Shown one piece after another: positions 47,252 to 58,261 of a stretch of 64,000 bases of DNA. Under the pieces are notes generated by a model that made no database searches, had not been told where the DNA came from, and worked only from the letters and a program-made list of their open reading frames with translations. Position 1 is the first letter of the stretch. Every line of letters starts with the position of its first letter. Source of the DNA: Idiomarina zobellii (GTDB lineage: Bacteria; Pseudomonadota; Gammaproteobacteria; Enterobacterales; Alteromonadaceae); contig NZ_FNCB01000007.1 in the NCBI RefSeq assembly GCF_900100855.1, forward strand, positions 1 through 64,000. The letters are read 5' to 3'. Position numbers and translations under genes: made by a program.

Positions 47252-48928
47252 ATGTCAGAAAATTTTGCACAGCTGTTTGAAGAAAGCCTGAAAGAAGTCG
47301 AAACTCGTCCGGGCTCGATCGTAAAAGGCACAATCGTCTCTATCGCAAAAGACTTGGTATTAGTTGATGCCGGTCTTAAGTCTGAAAGTGCGATTCCTGC
47401 AGAACAATTCCGCAACGCTGAAGGTGAGCTGGAAATCAACGTCGGTGACGAAGTTGACGTAGCCCTTGACGCTGTTGAAGACGGCTTCGGTGAAACCGTG
47501 CTTTCTCGTGAAAAAGCGAAGCGCTATGAAGCTTGGCTGCAGCTGGAAAAAGCTCACGAAGAAAACGCAACTGTTACCGGTTATATCTCTGGTAAAGTTA
47601 AAGGTGGCTTCACAGTTGACCTTGGCGGCGTTCGTGCGTTCTTGCCTGGTTCACTGGTTGACGTACGTCCAGTACGTGAAACAACGCACCTTGAGAACAA
47701 AGACTTAGAATTCAAAGTTATCAAGCTTGATCAGAAGCGCAACAACGTTGTTGTTTCTCGCCGTGCTGTTATCGAGAAAGAAAACAGTGCAGAACGCGAA
47801 GAGTTGCTTGAGAACTTGCAAGAAGGTCAGGAAGTACAAGGTATCGTTAAGAACCTGACTGACTACGGCGCATTCGTAGATTTAGGCGGCGTAGACGGCC
47901 TGTTGCACATCACTGATATGGCTTGGAAACGTGTTAAGCACCCAAGCGAAATCGTGAACGTTGGCGATGAAATCACTGTTAAAGTATTGAAGTTTGACCG
48001 TGAGCGCACTCGTGTATCTCTTGGCCTGAAACAATTGGGCGAAGATCCTTGGGCAGATATCGCAAACCGTTACCCAGAAGGTCACCGTTTAACTGGTCGT
48101 GTTACGAACTTGACTGATTACGGCTGCTTCGTTGAAATCGAAGAGGGTGTTGAAGGTCTTGTTCACGTTTCAGAAATGGATTGGACTAACAAGAACGTTC
48201 ATCCTTCTAAAGTGGTTAACCTTGACGACACTGTTGAAGTTATGGTTCTGGAAATTGACGAAGAACGTCGTCGTATTTCTCTTGGCCTTAAACAGTGCAA
48301 GCCTAACCCTTGGGAAGAGTTTGCTAAGAACCACAATAAAGGCGAGAAAGTTACTGGTAAGATCAAGTCAATCACTGACTTCGGTATCTTCATTGGCCTG
48401 GACGGTGGTATCGACGGTCTGGTTCACTTGTCTGACATCAGCTGGAACACTCCAGGTGAAGAAGCGGTTCGCGACTACAAGAAAGGCGAAGAAGTTACCG
48501 CTGTTGTTATGCAAGTTGACGCAGAACGTGAGCGTATCTCTCTAGGTATCAAGCAATTAGAAGAAGATCCGTTTAACAATTACCTGGCAGCTAACAAAAA
48601 AGGTGCTATTGTTGAAGGTACAGTAACTGAAGTTGACGCTAAAGGTGCTAAAGTTGAATTAGCAGAAAGCGTTGAAGGTTATGTACGTGCAGCAGACATC
48701 GCGCGCGACCGCGTTGAAGATGCAAGCACTGAGTTAAGCGTTGGTGATAAAATTGAAGCGCGCTTCATGGGCGTTGACCGCAAAAACCGCACTCTGAGCC
48801 TGTCTATCAAAGCGAAAGACGAAGCTGAAGAGAAAGAAGCGGTAGAAAGCGTCAACAAACAGCAAGACAGCTCTGGTATCAACAGTGCTATGGCTGACGC
48901 GTTCAAAGCGGCGAAAACTGACGACTAA
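47252..48928 (+). CDS. rpsA: Ribosomal protein S1
   Basis: This 558-residue mRNA-binding protein delivers messages to the 30S subunit. Six S1 domains follow in order at about 21-87, 105-171, 192-260, 277-347, 364-434 and 451-520, with repeats such as [21 protein letters not shown], shortened here to [16 protein letters not shown], and [17 protein letters not shown]. Length matches E. coli S1 (557). Only a weak GAAG lies before the ATG, as in E. coli where upstream hairpins replace it. ihfB follows 44 nt later. Confidence 0.97.
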   Translation: MSENFAQLFEESLKEVETRPGSIVKGTIVSIAKDLVLVDAGLKSESAIPAEQFRNAEGELEINVGDEVDVALDAVEDGFGETVLSREKAKRYEAWLQLEKAHEENATVTGYISGKVKGGFTVDLGGVRAFLPGSLVDVRPVRETTHLENKDLEFKVIKLDQKRNNVVVSRRAVIEKENSAEREELLENLQEGQEVQGIVKNLTDYGAFVDLGGVDGLLHITDMAWKRVKHPSEIVNVGDEITVKVLKFDRERTRVSLGLKQLGEDPWADIANRYPEGHRLTGRVTNLTDYGCFVEIEEGVEGLVHVSEMDWTNKNVHPSKVVNLDDTVEVMVLEIDEERRRISLGLKQCKPNPWEEFAKNHNKGEKVTGKIKSITDFGIFIGLDGGIDGLVHLSDISWNTPGEEAVRDYKKGEEVTAVVMQVDAERERISLGIKQLEEDPFNNYLAANKKGAIVEGTVTEVDAKGAKVELAESVEGYVRAADIARDRVEDASTELSVGDKIEARFMGVDRKNRTLSLSIKAKDEAEEKEAVESVNKQQDSSGINSAMADAFKAAKTDD

Positions 48929-48972
48929 GACAGTTTTTCGTCGTAATAAACGGCTTTATCAGGAGGTAAGTT

Positions 48973-49248
48973 ATGACAAAATCAGAGCTAATTGAACGGT
49001 TAACTTTGAAACATGAGTTGCCTCCTAAGCAAGTTGAGGCTTCTGTTAAAGAAATTCTTGAACAAATGGTGCAGTCCCTGTCTCAGGGGAAACGCGTTGA
49101 AATTCGAGGTTTTGGAAGCTTCTCTTTGCATTATCGTGCGCCACGTGTTGGTCGTAACCCAAAAACCGGTGACCCGGTTAATTTAGATGGGAAATACGTT
49201 CCTCATTTTAAAGCGGGTAAGGAACTGCGCGAGCGCGTCGATTTATAA
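48973..49248 (+). CDS. ihfB: Integration host factor beta subunit
   Basis: This 91-residue partner of IhfA has the family start [32 protein letters not shown] in the DNA-clasping arm, and [14 protein letters not shown] at the end. GGAGG precedes the start. Its place after rpsA is conserved in Gammaproteobacteria. With ihfA at 12202, both IHF subunits are within this window. Confidence 0.97.
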   Translation: MTKSELIERLTLKHELPPKQVEASVKEILEQMVQSLSQGKRVEIRGFGSFSLHYRAPRVGRNPKTGDPVNLDGKYVPHFKAGKELRERVDL

Positions 49249-49272
49249 AGTAGTTTTTTACGCTCGATTGAT

Positions 49273-49307
49273 AAAAACGGCATGCTATACTGGCATGCCG
49301 TTTTTTT
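49273..49307 (+). terminator. Terminator after ihfB
   Basis: AAAAACGGCATGC, loop TATACTG, GCATGCCG, then seven T. It lies 22 nt before lapA, so lapAB must have a separate promoter or depend on read-through. Confidence 0.88.
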
Positions 49308-49328
49308 ATAAATAACAGGTAAGCGAAC

Positions 49329-49586
49329 ATGCTCAGGAAGTTGCTTATTCTTATTCCCGTTTTGGCTATATTCCTTTTAGCCATGGCGTTTGGAGCCCAA
49401 AATACGCAAGTTATTAACGTCAATCTACTGGTTCTGAATGCTGATATGACCGTTGCGTCGCTGTTAGCAATTTTCTTTGGTGGCGGCGTTCTTGTGGGAT
49501 TATTGGCCATGTTACTTTCTAACCTTTACTGGCGTTATCGCTGCCGAAAACTGTCGAAACTCGTCGCTAAGCAGTCGAACCAATGA
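49329..49586 (+). CDS. lapA: Lipopolysaccharide assembly protein A
   Basis: An 85-residue inner-membrane protein (DUF1049) with two membrane helices: LLILIPVLAIFLLAMAFGA (about 5-23) and LLAIFFGGGVLVGLLAMLL (about 45-63), and a basic cytoplasmic tail. FGAQNTQVINVNLLVLNADM between them is the family signature. LapA works with LapB on LPS synthesis control. lapB begins 11 nt downstream. Confidence 0.92.
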   Translation: MLRKLLILIPVLAIFLLAMAFGAQNTQVINVNLLVLNADMTVASLLAIFFGGGVLVGLLAMLLSNLYWRYRCRKLSKLVAKQSNQ

Positions 49587-49597
49587 GACAGAATTAA

Positions 49598-50755
49598 ATG
49601 TTAGAGCTTCTTTTCTTACTTCTGCCAATTGCTGCCGCCTATGGTTGGTTCATGGGTCGCAACAGTGTGCGTTCAGAAGAGAGAAGAGAGCAAAAACGCT
49701 TTTCAAAACAGTACGCGACAGGTATTAATTTACTGCTCTCCGATCAGCCTGATAAGGCTGTCGATTTATTCGTAGAGTTGCTTGACGTTGATAGTGAAAC
49801 TATTGAGACTCACTGGACGTTGGGCAAATTATTTCGCCGCCGAGGTGAAGTCGAGCGGGCAATAAAAATTCATAAGAATCTTACCTCACTCCCTAATTTA
49901 TCTGAAAGTGATCGCCTAACCGCTATGTACGAGTTAGGCAAAGATTATTTAGCTGCCGGTATTTATGATCGCGCAGAGAAAATGTTCCAGGGGCTGCAAA
50001 GTAATAAGCTGTTTAAAGAGCGCAGTCAAAAGCACTTGCTTGAGCTTTATGAAGCAACTCATGAATGGGATAAAGCCATTATTGTTGCTTTAAAACTGGT
50101 TAAACAGAACGCATCGATAAAAGTCATTCTGGGACAATTGTATTGCGAGGTTGCTGACACGGCCGATCACTCGTCAGTAAGAGTGAAGTATTTTAATAAG
50201 GCATTAAAGCAGGATCCAAACTGTGTAAGGGCATCTTTGTCCCTGGGACGTATTTATCTGGAGCAGGGCGATAATAACCAGGCAATAGAGTACCTCACGA
50301 AAGTAATAGACCAGGACAAAGCCTACGTTTGTGAAACAATTCCGTTACTAGAGCAAGCGTATGAAGCGAAGAGAAACAGTCATGGCTTTATCGACTTTTT
50401 ACACACTTGTGTAGAACAAGAAGCGGGAATTACTGCGGTTATTAAGCTGTCTGAGAAAATGGCTGAGTCACAGAGCATTGAAGATGCTGAAAGCTTCATG
50501 GCAAACGCGTTGGAGAAGCATCCAACCATGCGCGGCTTTCATCACTTAATGGGTCTGCATATAAAAGCAGCCGACGTGGGCAGTGCTCGAGACAGTCTTA
50601 AGCGTCTGCAGCGCATGGTACATGAGCATATTGTGCAGAGACCCAATTATAAGTGTTATCACTGTGGTTTTTCAGGACATACCCTTTATTGGCAATGTCC
50701 GTCGTGTAAGAGCTGGTCAACAACAAAACCGATATTTGGATTAGATGGTGAATAA
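49598..50755 (+). CDS. lapB: Lipopolysaccharide assembly protein B (YciM)
   Basis: This 385-residue protein has one N-terminal membrane anchor ([19 protein letters not shown]), about nine TPR repeats, and a C-terminal rubredoxin-like metal site (CYHCGF near 353-358 and CPSC near 370-373). In E. coli LapB recruits FtsH to degrade LpxC, limiting LPS synthesis. Length is close to E. coli (389). Its last codons overlap a possible upstream start of pyrF. Confidence 0.94.
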   Translation: MLELLFLLLPIAAAYGWFMGRNSVRSEERREQKRFSKQYATGINLLLSDQPDKAVDLFVELLDVDSETIETHWTLGKLFRRRGEVERAIKIHKNLTSLPNLSESDRLTAMYELGKDYLAAGIYDRAEKMFQGLQSNKLFKERSQKHLLELYEATHEWDKAIIVALKLVKQNASIKVILGQLYCEVADTADHSSVRVKYFNKALKQDPNCVRASLSLGRIYLEQGDNNQAIEYLTKVIDQDKAYVCETIPLLEQAYEAKRNSHGFIDFLHTCVEQEAGITAVIKLSEKMAESQSIEDAESFMANALEKHPTMRGFHHLMGLHIKAADVGSARDSLKRLQRMVHEHIVQRPNYKCYHCGFSGHTLYWQCPSCKSWSTTKPIFGLDGE

Positions 50756-50759
50756 TCGA

Positions 50760-51452
50760 ATGGAATTACCAAAAATTTATGTAGCGCTAGATTATCAAAA
50801 TGCTTCGGACGCAGATGCGTTAATTGAACAATTACCGTCAGGGAAAGTAGGTTTAAAGGTAGGAAAAGAATTATTCACCTCAGCCGGACCACAATGGGTT
50901 TCGAGCCTGGTAGAAAAGGGCTTTTCTATTTTTCTGGATTTAAAGTTTCACGATATTCCTAATACCGTCGCTAAAGCCGTCACGGCGGCAGCAAAGCTTG
51001 GGGTCGATGTTGTTAACGTTCATGCCAGTGGTGGCAGCCGTATGATGAAAGCAGCTGCAGATGCGCTGAAAGAAACGGATAACCCGCCCTTGCTTATCGG
51101 TGTGACGGTGTTGACCAGTATGGATGAAAGCGACCTAAAAGAGCTGGGTATTTCTAAGAGCGTCAATGAGCAGGTTGAGTATTTAGCGAAACTGGCTAAG
51201 TCATCGGGCCTGAAAGGTGTTGTTTGTTCGGCTCAGGAGGCAAAAATGCTAAAAGCAGCCTGCGGTAACGATTTTAAATTAATGACTCCCGGCATAAGAC
51301 CTGAAGGCAGCAGCAAAGATGACCAGCGTCGCACAATGACGCCTGCTGAAGCGGTAACGGTCGGCGTTGATTACATGGTGATAGGACGACCTATTACGCA
51401 GTCTCCAGATCCAGCACAAGCTGTCGAGAACATACTTGCAAGTATAGCTTAG
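50760..51452 (+). CDS. pyrF: Orotidine 5'-phosphate decarboxylase
   Basis: This 230-residue TIM-barrel enzyme makes UMP from OMP. Catalytic residues are in [16 protein letters not shown] (Asp-Lys...Asp); [12 protein letters not shown] and a late MTPGIRPEG and IGRPI complete the phosphate site. I start at [15 protein letters not shown]; a Met five codons earlier, inside lapB, is also in frame. lapB-pyrF adjacency is as in E. coli. Confidence 0.94.
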   Translation: MELPKIYVALDYQNASDADALIEQLPSGKVGLKVGKELFTSAGPQWVSSLVEKGFSIFLDLKFHDIPNTVAKAVTAAAKLGVDVVNVHASGGSRMMKAAADALKETDNPPLLIGVTVLTSMDESDLKELGISKSVNEQVEYLAKLAKSSGLKGVVCSAQEAKMLKAACGNDFKLMTPGIRPEGSSKDDQRRTMTPAEAVTVGVDYMVIGRPITQSPDPAQAVENILASIA

Positions 51453-51562
51453 TGGCGTATTGAGCTGTCTTATAAATCGTAATTTGAGAGAGCGCCGGCA
51501 AAAAGCGTTTATAGTATGGCCACTGCAGTGACGCAGTGGTTATCAAAAAGGATGAACATACT

Positions 51563-51868
51563 ATGAAATTTAAAATGCTACCTATTGTTTTGGCGTCATT
51601 TATTGGCTTTTCAGCTCATGCAATGCCAACAGTTTCCCCTTCGCCAATTGCATTACAAGCTGAAGCGCAGACGGGGGTGAATATCAATACGGCATCGGCT
51701 CAGGAAATAGCATCAGCGTTAGTGGGTATCGGCATTAAGAAAGCAGAAAAACTGATTGAAGTGCGCGAGCAGCTCGGCGGCTTTACTGAAGTAGAGCAGT
51801 TACTTGATGTAAAAGGTATAGGCCTTAAAACACTTGAAAAAAACCGCTCGAATATTCGCTTGAATTAG
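51563..51868 (+). CDS. ComEA-like helix-hairpin-helix protein, exported
   Basis: A 101-residue protein with a signal peptide (about 1-20, ending SAHA) and a C-terminal double helix-hairpin-helix (NINTASAQEIASALVGIGIKKA, then FTEVEQLLDVKGIGLKTLEKN). This is the single-domain ComEA type that binds DNA without sequence preference in the periplasm and can ratchet incoming DNA during natural uptake. An AAGGATG precedes the ATG; an upstream frame start at 51536 would break the signal peptide. Monocistronic. Competence is not shown by this gene alone. Confidence 0.85.
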   Translation: MKFKMLPIVLASFIGFSAHAMPTVSPSPIALQAEAQTGVNINTASAQEIASALVGIGIKKAEKLIEVREQLGGFTEVEQLLDVKGIGLKTLEKNRSNIRLN

Positions 51869-51887
51869 CAGTAATGAAGATAAAAAG

Positions 51888-51923
51888 AAAGCCAGTAAAC
51901 AGGGATTGTTTACTGGCTTTTTT
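51888..51923. terminator. Bidirectional terminator between comEA-like gene and rne
   Basis: AAAGCCAGTAAACA, loop GGGAT, TGTTTACTGGCTTT then TTT. The end of rne is 4 nt away, and A runs on the left let it work leftwards too. Confidence 0.9.
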
Positions 51924-51926
51924 GTG

Positions 51927-54794
51927 CTAGTCACATTTCGTCATTTCAGCAAATGAACGGGAACGGGCATTGGCATAGCCTGCCGTTTGTTCATCTCTGA
52001 CGAACGTTAAACGACTTTCTCCTGAGGCAACATTCAGAGCCTGGAAAGGTGTTTGTCTTTCAACGGCAGATGCCTTAGTCATTGGAGAAAAGGCTGAGCC
52101 ACTAAGATCACGAGCTGGAATTATCGGAGTCTCGTTAGACGCTTTATTTTCCCGGTTTTGCTTACGTTGCTGTCCCGCTGCTCTTTGATGTCTTGGAGAA
52201 CGGCGTGAACGGTTGCGCGCTTTTTTCTCAGAGACGTCTTCTTGAGCTTGTTCCGCAACTGGCTCCGAAGCTTCACTTTCCACTGAAGGAGCTGACTCTG
52301 ATTCAGTCTCCGCCACTTCAGCAGGTTCTGTCGTATCGCTAGCGTCTGTTGCTGCAACAGTTTCCGGTTGCTCAGGCTGTGATTCCTCGGCACTTGGCTC
52401 AGGAGTCTGAACCTGGTTTTCCGGAGCTTCTGAGGCTTCAGGAGCAGGTTCCTCAGCAGACTTTTGCTCGTTAACCGGTAAGTGCTCTTTGTTTTCAACA
52501 AGTTCAGCAGCTGCCTGAATGCGAGGATCTAAAGTACGCTGTTGAGTTTGCTCATTGGTATTTTTCTCTACCGGTGCTGATGACTCGGCATTTTGCTCAA
52601 CTGGCTTTTTCGCTTCAGCTTCTTTAGCGACAGAATTATCTTTCTGAGCCTGAGGAGCTGGCTGTTGTGATGCCTGGTTCTCAACTGAACCATCGCCTTT
52701 AACGCGAACGGATTTTTCCATTGGTTTACGTTGGCGGCGAGGCTTAACTTCTTTCGGTTTCTCAGGCGCTGTCTCAGTTTGCGGCGCTTGCTCAGCGCTT
52801 TGCTTCACCTGAGCATTAGCACCTTGAGCATTCTGTTGCTGGTTACGATTACGTCCGCCGCGACGTCTACGATCGTTTCTACCGCGGTTCGGCTTGTTAT
52901 TTGAACCTTTCGTTTCATCTGCGCTCTTATCCGATTTCGCAGAATCTGCAGCCGCTTTGTCCGCCGTATTATTACGACCTTGCTGCTGACGATTAGCAGG
53001 ACGACGACCACGGCCACGGCGGTTATTGTTGTTTCGACGCTGGTTTGGTCTACTCTGATTAGAGCTTTGCTTGTTCTTATCGGTTTCTTCTTCACTCTCG
53101 AAAAGTTTACCCAGCCAAGTCGATAAGCGTTTTAATAAAGACGGTTTCTCAGGCTGTTTCGGTGTTGGCGCAGGAGCAGGGGTAGGTGCTGCACTTGGCG
53201 CTTGTAAACCTTTTAGTGCCGGTTCGTCAAACTTAGCAGACTCTTGAGTTAAGGTAATAGAAACCGATGACTCATGTTGTTCTGGCTTTTGTACCAACTC
53301 AAAGCTTGCTGCTTCTGGCACTTCATCATCACGGATACGCAGTACTTCGAAGTGTGGCGTTTCTAAGTGATGGTTTGGAATAATCACGATTTTAACATCA
53401 TGACGCTTCTCAATATGATTTAGCGACTGACGTTTTTCGTTCAACAAATACGTTGCTACGTCTACCGGTACTTGTGCATGAACCTGTATGGTGTTGTCTT
53501 TCAGCGCTTCTTCTTCAATGAGACGCAGAATAGACAAGGCTAACGAGTCACTAGAGCGAATAGTACCCTGACCATTACAGCGAGGACATACATTGTTTGC
53601 CGACTCACCAAGTGACGGACGCAGACGCTGACGAGACATTTCCATTAAGCCAAAACGCGAAATGCGAGCCACCTGAATACGGGCACGGTCTTGTGCAAGA
53701 CTGTCACGTAGTCGATTTTCAACATCGCGTTGGTGTCTGGCGGGTGTCATGTCAATAAAGTCGATAACGACTAAGCCACCAACATCACGAAGTCTCAGTT
53801 GCCGCGCAATTTCTTCAGCCGCTTCTAGGTTTGTTTGCAGCGCCGTTTCTTCAATATCGCCGCCTTTAGTTGCGCGTGACGAGTTGATATCTATTGAAGT
53901 TAGAGCTTCGGTCGGATCAATAACAATTGAGCCACCTGAAGGTAGACGAACTTCACGTTGGAACGCTGACTCAATTTGGCTCTCAATTTGGTAATGGCTG
54001 AATAATGGAACATCGCCTTCATATTGCTTAACGCGCTGCAAGAAGTCAGGACGAATAATTTGAATATGATTACGTACCTGCTCATAGACTTTCGGGCTAT
54101 CGATAAGCACTTCGCCAATGTCACGACGTAAATAGTCACGAAGGGCGCGGAAAATGACGTTACTTTCCTGGTGAATCAAGAATGGAGCAGGGCGCTCGGT
54201 AGCCGCTTTGCTAATAGCTTCCCAATGATGAATAAGAACGTTTAAGTCCCACTCTAATTCTTCTTTTGATTTGCCAACGCCTGCGGTACGGACAATAAGG
54301 CCCATTTCTTTCGGCACGTTGATTTCTGACAATGCTTCTTTTAAGGCAGAGCGCTCGTCGCCTTCAATACGGCGAGAAATACCGCCGGCACGAGGGTTAT
54401 TTGGCATTAATACCAGATAACTGCCTGCCAAAGAAATAAAGGTTGTTAGTGCCGCGCCTTTCTGACCACGCTCTTCTTTGTCGATTTGAACAATGACTTC
54501 CTGACCTTCAGAAACAACGTCTTTAATGTTTGGACGTCCCTGGAAGGTATATCCCTCTGGAAAGTAAGTCTTGGCAATTTCTTTTAAAGGAAGGAAACCA
54601 TGACGCTCTGCGCCATAATCGACGAAAGCGGCTTCGAGGCTGGGCTCTATACGGGTTATTTTACCCTTGTAGATATTCGCTTTCTTTTGTTCATGTCCTG
54701 GACTTTCAATATCCAGATCGTAAAGGCGCTGGCCGTCGACCAACGCAACACGCAACTCTTCTAGTTGCGTGGCGTTTATTAGCATTCTTTTCAT
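51927..54794 (-). CDS. rne: Ribonuclease E
   Basis: This 955-residue endonuclease starts mRNA decay and processes rRNA and tRNA. The catalytic half (about 1-520) has an S1 domain, GLIVRTAG, the metal-binding DFIDM, and the Zn-link CPRCNGQG that bridges subunits. The C-terminal half is disordered, with Arg/Asn-rich RNA-binding stretches (about 575-650) and long Pro/Glu/Ala-rich segments, then a short end [12 protein letters not shown]. coli RNase E is 1061 residues; the shorter tail is normal for the group. Long 5' DNA upstream may allow feedback control. Confidence 0.96.
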   Translation of the reverse strand: MKRMLINATQLEELRVALVDGQRLYDLDIESPGHEQKKANIYKGKITRIEPSLEAAFVDYGAERHGFLPLKEIAKTYFPEGYTFQGRPNIKDVVSEGQEVIVQIDKEERGQKGAALTTFISLAGSYLVLMPNNPRAGGISRRIEGDERSALKEALSEINVPKEMGLIVRTAGVGKSKEELEWDLNVLIHHWEAISKAATERPAPFLIHQESNVIFRALRDYLRRDIGEVLIDSPKVYEQVRNHIQIIRPDFLQRVKQYEGDVPLFSHYQIESQIESAFQREVRLPSGGSIVIDPTEALTSIDINSSRATKGGDIEETALQTNLEAAEEIARQLRLRDVGGLVVIDFIDMTPARHQRDVENRLRDSLAQDRARIQVARISRFGLMEMSRQRLRPSLGESANNVCPRCNGQGTIRSSDSLALSILRLIEEEALKDNTIQVHAQVPVDVATYLLNEKRQSLNHIEKRHDVKIVIIPNHHLETPHFEVLRIRDDEVPEAASFELVQKPEQHESSVSITLTQESAKFDEPALKGLQAPSAAPTPAPAPTPKQPEKPSLLKRLSTWLGKLFESEEETDKNKQSSNQSRPNQRRNNNNRRGRGRRPANRQQQGRNNTADKAAADSAKSDKSADETKGSNNKPNRGRNDRRRRGGRNRNQQQNAQGANAQVKQSAEQAPQTETAPEKPKEVKPRRQRKPMEKSVRVKGDGSVENQASQQPAPQAQKDNSVAKEAEAKKPVEQNAESSAPVEKNTNEQTQQRTLDPRIQAAAELVENKEHLPVNEQKSAEEPAPEASEAPENQVQTPEPSAEESQPEQPETVAATDASDTTEPAEVAETESESAPSVESEASEPVAEQAQEDVSEKKARNRSRRSPRHQRAAGQQRKQNRENKASNETPIIPARDLSGSAFSPMTKASAVERQTPFQALNVASGESRLTFVRDEQTAGYANARSRSFAEMTKCD

Positions 54795-55250
54795 TACTGT
54801 GACTCAATGTTTCCGGGCCACAATATGACACACACACTCTGGTGCTCGTGCGATTATCGAATTCGTCTGTTGTACAGGCTTAGCGCCTGTGCCACCCGTC
54901 ATTGAAACGTGTGGTTAAAATGATTTTGACTGTGCCGATAACACCATTACATCCGGTGTCATATTGTCGCTATATGTTACGTCTGCAATCGCTCTTTCTT
55001 TTGAGCGAGGTTTCTCTGTTCTTTTTCCGTGCCATCAACATCTCGGATTTTTGCTTATTCTCTTTGATTAAGACTTTTCAACCGTATGCTGATGTGGATA
55101 ATGCGTCGCTCTGTTGACACGATTGCGCGAATTAGTTTCTTTGTCTGCCATCCACGATGGACTTTGACACTTAATTATTTCACGAAAAACGCCGAAAATA
55201 CAAGCGCTAATTTCACTGAATATTGCTAGGAAGCGTGCTAAAATACCGCC
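54795..55250. other. Divergent control region of rne and rluC
   Basis: This 456-bp gap has no credible gene; small open frames in it lack ribosome-binding sites and family likeness. It would hold both promoters and the rne leader. On the rne side a hairpin with arms ACAGGC/GCCTGT and 5-nt loop lies at 54874-54890, 80 nt before the start; E. coli rne has a long structured leader used in self-cleavage control. Confidence 0.4.
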
Positions 55251-56198
55251 ATGAAGAGCATTCAACAAAAAGTCCGCTGGCATACCGTACTGACCGATGA
55301 ATCGGGGCAGCGCCTGGACAATTTCCTTATTGCCCAATTAAACAAAGTGCCAAAGTCACTGGTTTATCGAATTATTCGTAAAGGCGAGGTGCGGGTTAAT
55401 AAAAAACGGGCTAAGCCAGACTATAAAATAAATAGTGGCGACTTAATTCGCATTCCGCCGGTAAAAGTTGCTGAAAAGGCACCTTTGCCTTCGGCTAAAC
55501 TCGATAAAATAGCCCGGCTGGAAGAGCATATTCTGTACGAAGATGCGTCTTTTATTGTCGTCAATAAACCTTCGGGTCTTGCCGTGCACGGCGGTTCGGG
55601 ATTAAATTTTGGATTGATTGAAGGGCTTAGGGCACTAAGACCTAATGACAAGCACTTAGAGTTGGTGCACCGAATAGACAGGGACACCAGTGGCATTCTT
55701 TTGGTTGCGAAAAAGCGCTCAGTGCTGAAGTTACTGCATGAACAGTTGCGCAACAAAGAAATGAATAAGCAGTATTTGGCGTTAGTTAGAGGACAGTGGC
55801 AAAAAAGGGTGCGTATGGTAGAAGCACCTCTACAAAAGAATACGCTTCAATCTGGTGAACGGGTTGTTCGTGTCAGTGCAGAAGGTAAACCGTCGCAAAC
55901 GCGCTTTCGTATTTACCAGCGCTACGCCGAGGCGACCCTTGTAGAAGCATCGCCGTTGACTGGCCGGACGCACCAAATTCGAGTGCATTGCTTGCACGCA
56001 GGACACCCTATCGCTAAAGATCCTAAATATGGTGACACTGACTTTGACGAGTTAATGGCGTCTAAAGGACTGACGCGACTATTCTTACACGCCTGGAAGC
56101 TTTCATTTAAGCACCCAGAAACGGAAAAAGACGTGCAGTTCGAAGCGCCCTTAGATGAAAACCTCAGCGCGACGCTGTCGAAGCTAACCAAACAATGA
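55251..56198 (+). CDS. rluC: 23S rRNA pseudouridine(955/2504/2580) synthase
   Basis: This 315-residue enzyme has an N-terminal S4 RNA-binding domain (about 17-75, RLDNFLIAQLNKVPKSLVYRI) and a RluA-family catalytic domain. The catalytic Asp is in HRIDRDTSG (about 144-152), with GLAVHGGSG and LTGRTHQIRVH. It is divergent from rne, exactly as in E. coli. It modifies three uridines near the peptidyl-transferase centre. Confidence 0.95.
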   Translation: MKSIQQKVRWHTVLTDESGQRLDNFLIAQLNKVPKSLVYRIIRKGEVRVNKKRAKPDYKINSGDLIRIPPVKVAEKAPLPSAKLDKIARLEEHILYEDASFIVVNKPSGLAVHGGSGLNFGLIEGLRALRPNDKHLELVHRIDRDTSGILLVAKKRSVLKLLHEQLRNKEMNKQYLALVRGQWQKRVRMVEAPLQKNTLQSGERVVRVSAEGKPSQTRFRIYQRYAEATLVEASPLTGRTHQIRVHCLHAGHPIAKDPKYGDTDFDELMASKGLTRLFLHAWKLSFKHPETEKDVQFEAPLDENLSATLSKLTKQ

Positions 56199-56212
56199 TG
56201 TAGGTTGCCGTA

Positions 56213-56872
56213 ATGTCGAAATTTCAATTCGTTGTTTTTGACTGGGATGGAACCTTAATGGATTCCATTGGCCGTATCGTTTCGTCAATGCAGCGGACTG
56301 CCGAACACATTGGTTTAGCTGTACCCTCAGAGCAGGCGACAAAAGATATCATAGGGCTTAGTTTGGAGCCTGCTATTGAAAGGCTTTTTGGTGTTTTGGA
56401 CTCCCAAAAAAAGCAGATTTTTTTAGAGCGTTACAAAGACGAATACGTCACACTGAACACAGTAGCATCGCCCATGTTTGACGATGCCGTTAACTCGCTT
56501 GAAGCGTTGCGTTCAAGCAATGTGCAACTTGGGGTTGCAACTGGCAAAGCTCGAAGAGGCCTGGACAGAGTGTGGCAGGAAACGAATATGGCCCAGTTCT
56601 TTCCTTATTCCCGTTGCGCCAATGAATCAAAAGGCAAGCCGAACCCAGATATGCTCATAGAATTAATGCATGAGGCAGGCTATTCGCCTGACAATACAGT
56701 TATGGTGGGCGACTCAATACATGATATGAAAATGGCCAGTGCCGCTGGTGTTTTCCCTATTGGAGTGACTATGGGCGCGCACCGGGCCGACCAACTAAAA
56801 GCGGCAGGCGCTGAATATATTGCGTCATCTCTGACTGAACTTTCGAACTTTATTTTAAAGGAGAGGTTATGA
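56213..56872 (+). CDS. HAD-family hydrolase next to rluC
   Basis: This 219-residue HAD-IA phosphatase has motif I VVFDWDGTLMDSIG (about 7-20), motif II GVATGKAR (about 106-113), and motif III/IV GKPNPDML and MVGDSIHDMKMA. It is often called a phosphoglycolate-phosphatase-like protein. Its conserved place after rluC suggests a general small-molecule clean-up role, but the substrate is unknown. Its stop overlaps the start of the Maf-like gene (ATGA). Confidence 0.85.
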   Translation: MSKFQFVVFDWDGTLMDSIGRIVSSMQRTAEHIGLAVPSEQATKDIIGLSLEPAIERLFGVLDSQKKQIFLERYKDEYVTLNTVASPMFDDAVNSLEALRSSNVQLGVATGKARRGLDRVWQETNMAQFFPYSRCANESKGKPNPDMLIELMHEAGYSPDNTVMVGDSIHDMKMASAAGVFPIGVTMGAHRADQLKAAGAEYIASSLTELSNFILKERL

Positions 56873-57462
56873 CACTCCCCCTAGTGCTTGGCTCTGGTTC
56901 AAAATACCGTCGGGCTATAATGGACAAACTGCACTTAATTTATAACGTCGTAAAGCCAGACATTGATGAGTCTGCAGTTAATGAAGAGCAGCCAGAGCAG
57001 CTGGTAGGGCGTTTAGCGGAAGAAAAAGCACAAGCTGTGGCGAGAAAACTTAATGGTGAACCATCTATTATTATTGGTTCCGATCAAGTCGCGGTATGCG
57101 ACGGCTTAATTCTTGGCAAGCCGGGTACCGAGGAAAAAGCCATTGAGCAGCTAAAAAGCTTTGTGGGCAAAACGGTGACCTTTTATACAGGGCTTGCTGT
57201 ATTAAACTCCCAAACTTCTCAGTGCGAAGTAAGAATTGAACCGTTCTTCGTAACCTTTCGGGATAATATAACGGCTGATGAAATAGCTCGTTATGTTGAA
57301 TTAGAGCAACCGCTTGATTGTGCCGGCAGTTTTAAAAGTGAAGGCCTGGGCGTCAGTTTGTTCAGTGAAATGAAAGGGAATGACCCTAATACTCTTATTG
57401 GACTTCCGACGATTGCGCTACTGGATATGCTAAGATCTCAGGGAATTAATCCACTGAGTTAA
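56869..57462 (+). CDS. yceF: Maf-like nucleotide pyrophosphatase (YceF type)
   Basis: This 197-residue protein hydrolyses modified nucleoside triphosphates; the YceF group acts on 7-methyl-GTP. Signatures are LGSGSKYRRAIMDKL (about 7-21), VKPDIDE, LAEEKAQAVA, and the catalytic IIGSDQVAVCDG (Ser/Asp). It precedes yceD-rpmF, as in E. coli. It overlaps the preceding HAD gene by 4 nt. Confidence 0.9.
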   Translation: MTLPLVLGSGSKYRRAIMDKLHLIYNVVKPDIDESAVNEEQPEQLVGRLAEEKAQAVARKLNGEPSIIIGSDQVAVCDGLILGKPGTEEKAIEQLKSFVGKTVTFYTGLAVLNSQTSQCEVRIEPFFVTFRDNITADEIARYVELEQPLDCAGSFKSEGLGVSLFSEMKGNDPNTLIGLPTIALLDMLRSQGINPLS

Positions 57463-57538
57463 TTAATTGTAGATAATTGTCGGTAACGTCCGATTTATCT
57501 TGCCACTGAACACCAACTTAAGGTAACATTCGCGCGCT

Positions 57539-58066
57539 ATGCAAAAGGTTCGTATTCCCGTAACGGTAGACCCCGTAAAATGTGCCAATAAAAAGGTCAT
57601 TTACGAGGGCTTAGTACCAGCAAAAACGTTAACTCGGTTTCAGGAGTTGCTCGTAGAGTCATGTCCTGATCCTGACGTCAAAGTTGAGTTTGGTATTGAT
57701 GAACAAGGCATAAGCTATTTTGCAGGTGACGCAAAGGTACATGTTCAAGTACGTTGCGAACGCTGCAATACGCCTTTAGCAGTTGATATTTTTGCGCAAT
57801 TTGCGTATGCTCCTGTCACTAAGCGGCAGGTGGCTGATGACTTCCCTGAAAGCTATGAAGCTATCGAGGCGAATGAATTCGGTGAAATCAATCTGCATGG
57901 GCTTATCGAAGATGAATTAATTCTGGCAATGCCTTTAGTACCTAAGCACGACGCTAAGTCTTGTCAGGTAGACCGTGATGCGATGACATGGGGCGAAATC
58001 GACGAGTCTGATAAAGACGAATCTGATAACCCATTTGCCGTATTACAAGAATTAAAGCGTAAATAA
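57539..58066 (+). CDS. yceD: DUF177 protein YceD (23S rRNA accumulation factor)
   Basis: This 175-residue protein precedes rpmF, its near-universal partner. It has the family's zinc-ribbon-like VRCERCNTPL (about 77-86) and an acidic C-terminal part. YceD is linked to 23S rRNA accumulation. Sixteen nt separate it from rpmF. Confidence 0.92.
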   Translation: MQKVRIPVTVDPVKCANKKVIYEGLVPAKTLTRFQELLVESCPDPDVKVEFGIDEQGISYFAGDAKVHVQVRCERCNTPLAVDIFAQFAYAPVTKRQVADDFPESYEAIEANEFGEINLHGLIEDELILAMPLVPKHDAKSCQVDRDAMTWGEIDESDKDESDNPFAVLQELKRK

Positions 58067-58082
58067 TCAGGAGATAGCGTAA

Positions 58083-58253
58083 ATGGCTGTTCAAAAAAGT
58101 AAGAAAAGTCGTTCAAGACGCGACATGCGTCGTTCACACGATGCGATAGACGGCCCAACACTGTCGGTTGACTCAACTACGGGTGAGACGCATCGTCGTC
58201 ACCACGTAACAGCCGACGGTTATTATAAAGGTCGCAAGGTCGTTAATAAGTAA
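58083..58253 (+). CDS. rpmF: Ribosomal protein L32
   Basis: A 56-residue basic protein of the 50S subunit starting [20 protein letters not shown] and ending [14 protein letters not shown] precedes the ATG. It has no zinc-binding cysteines, the normal gammaproteobacterial form. It lies between yceD and plsX, the classical link between ribosome and lipid genes. Confidence 0.97.
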   Translation: MAVQKSKKSRSRRDMRRSHDAIDGPTLSVDSTTGETHRRHHVTADGYYKGRKVVNK

Positions 58254-58261
58254 GACAGGCC

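Noticed and set aside
54902-55117. Open frame of 71 codons between rne and rluC
   Set aside because: No ribosome-binding site and no recognisable family; likely chance within the rne control region.
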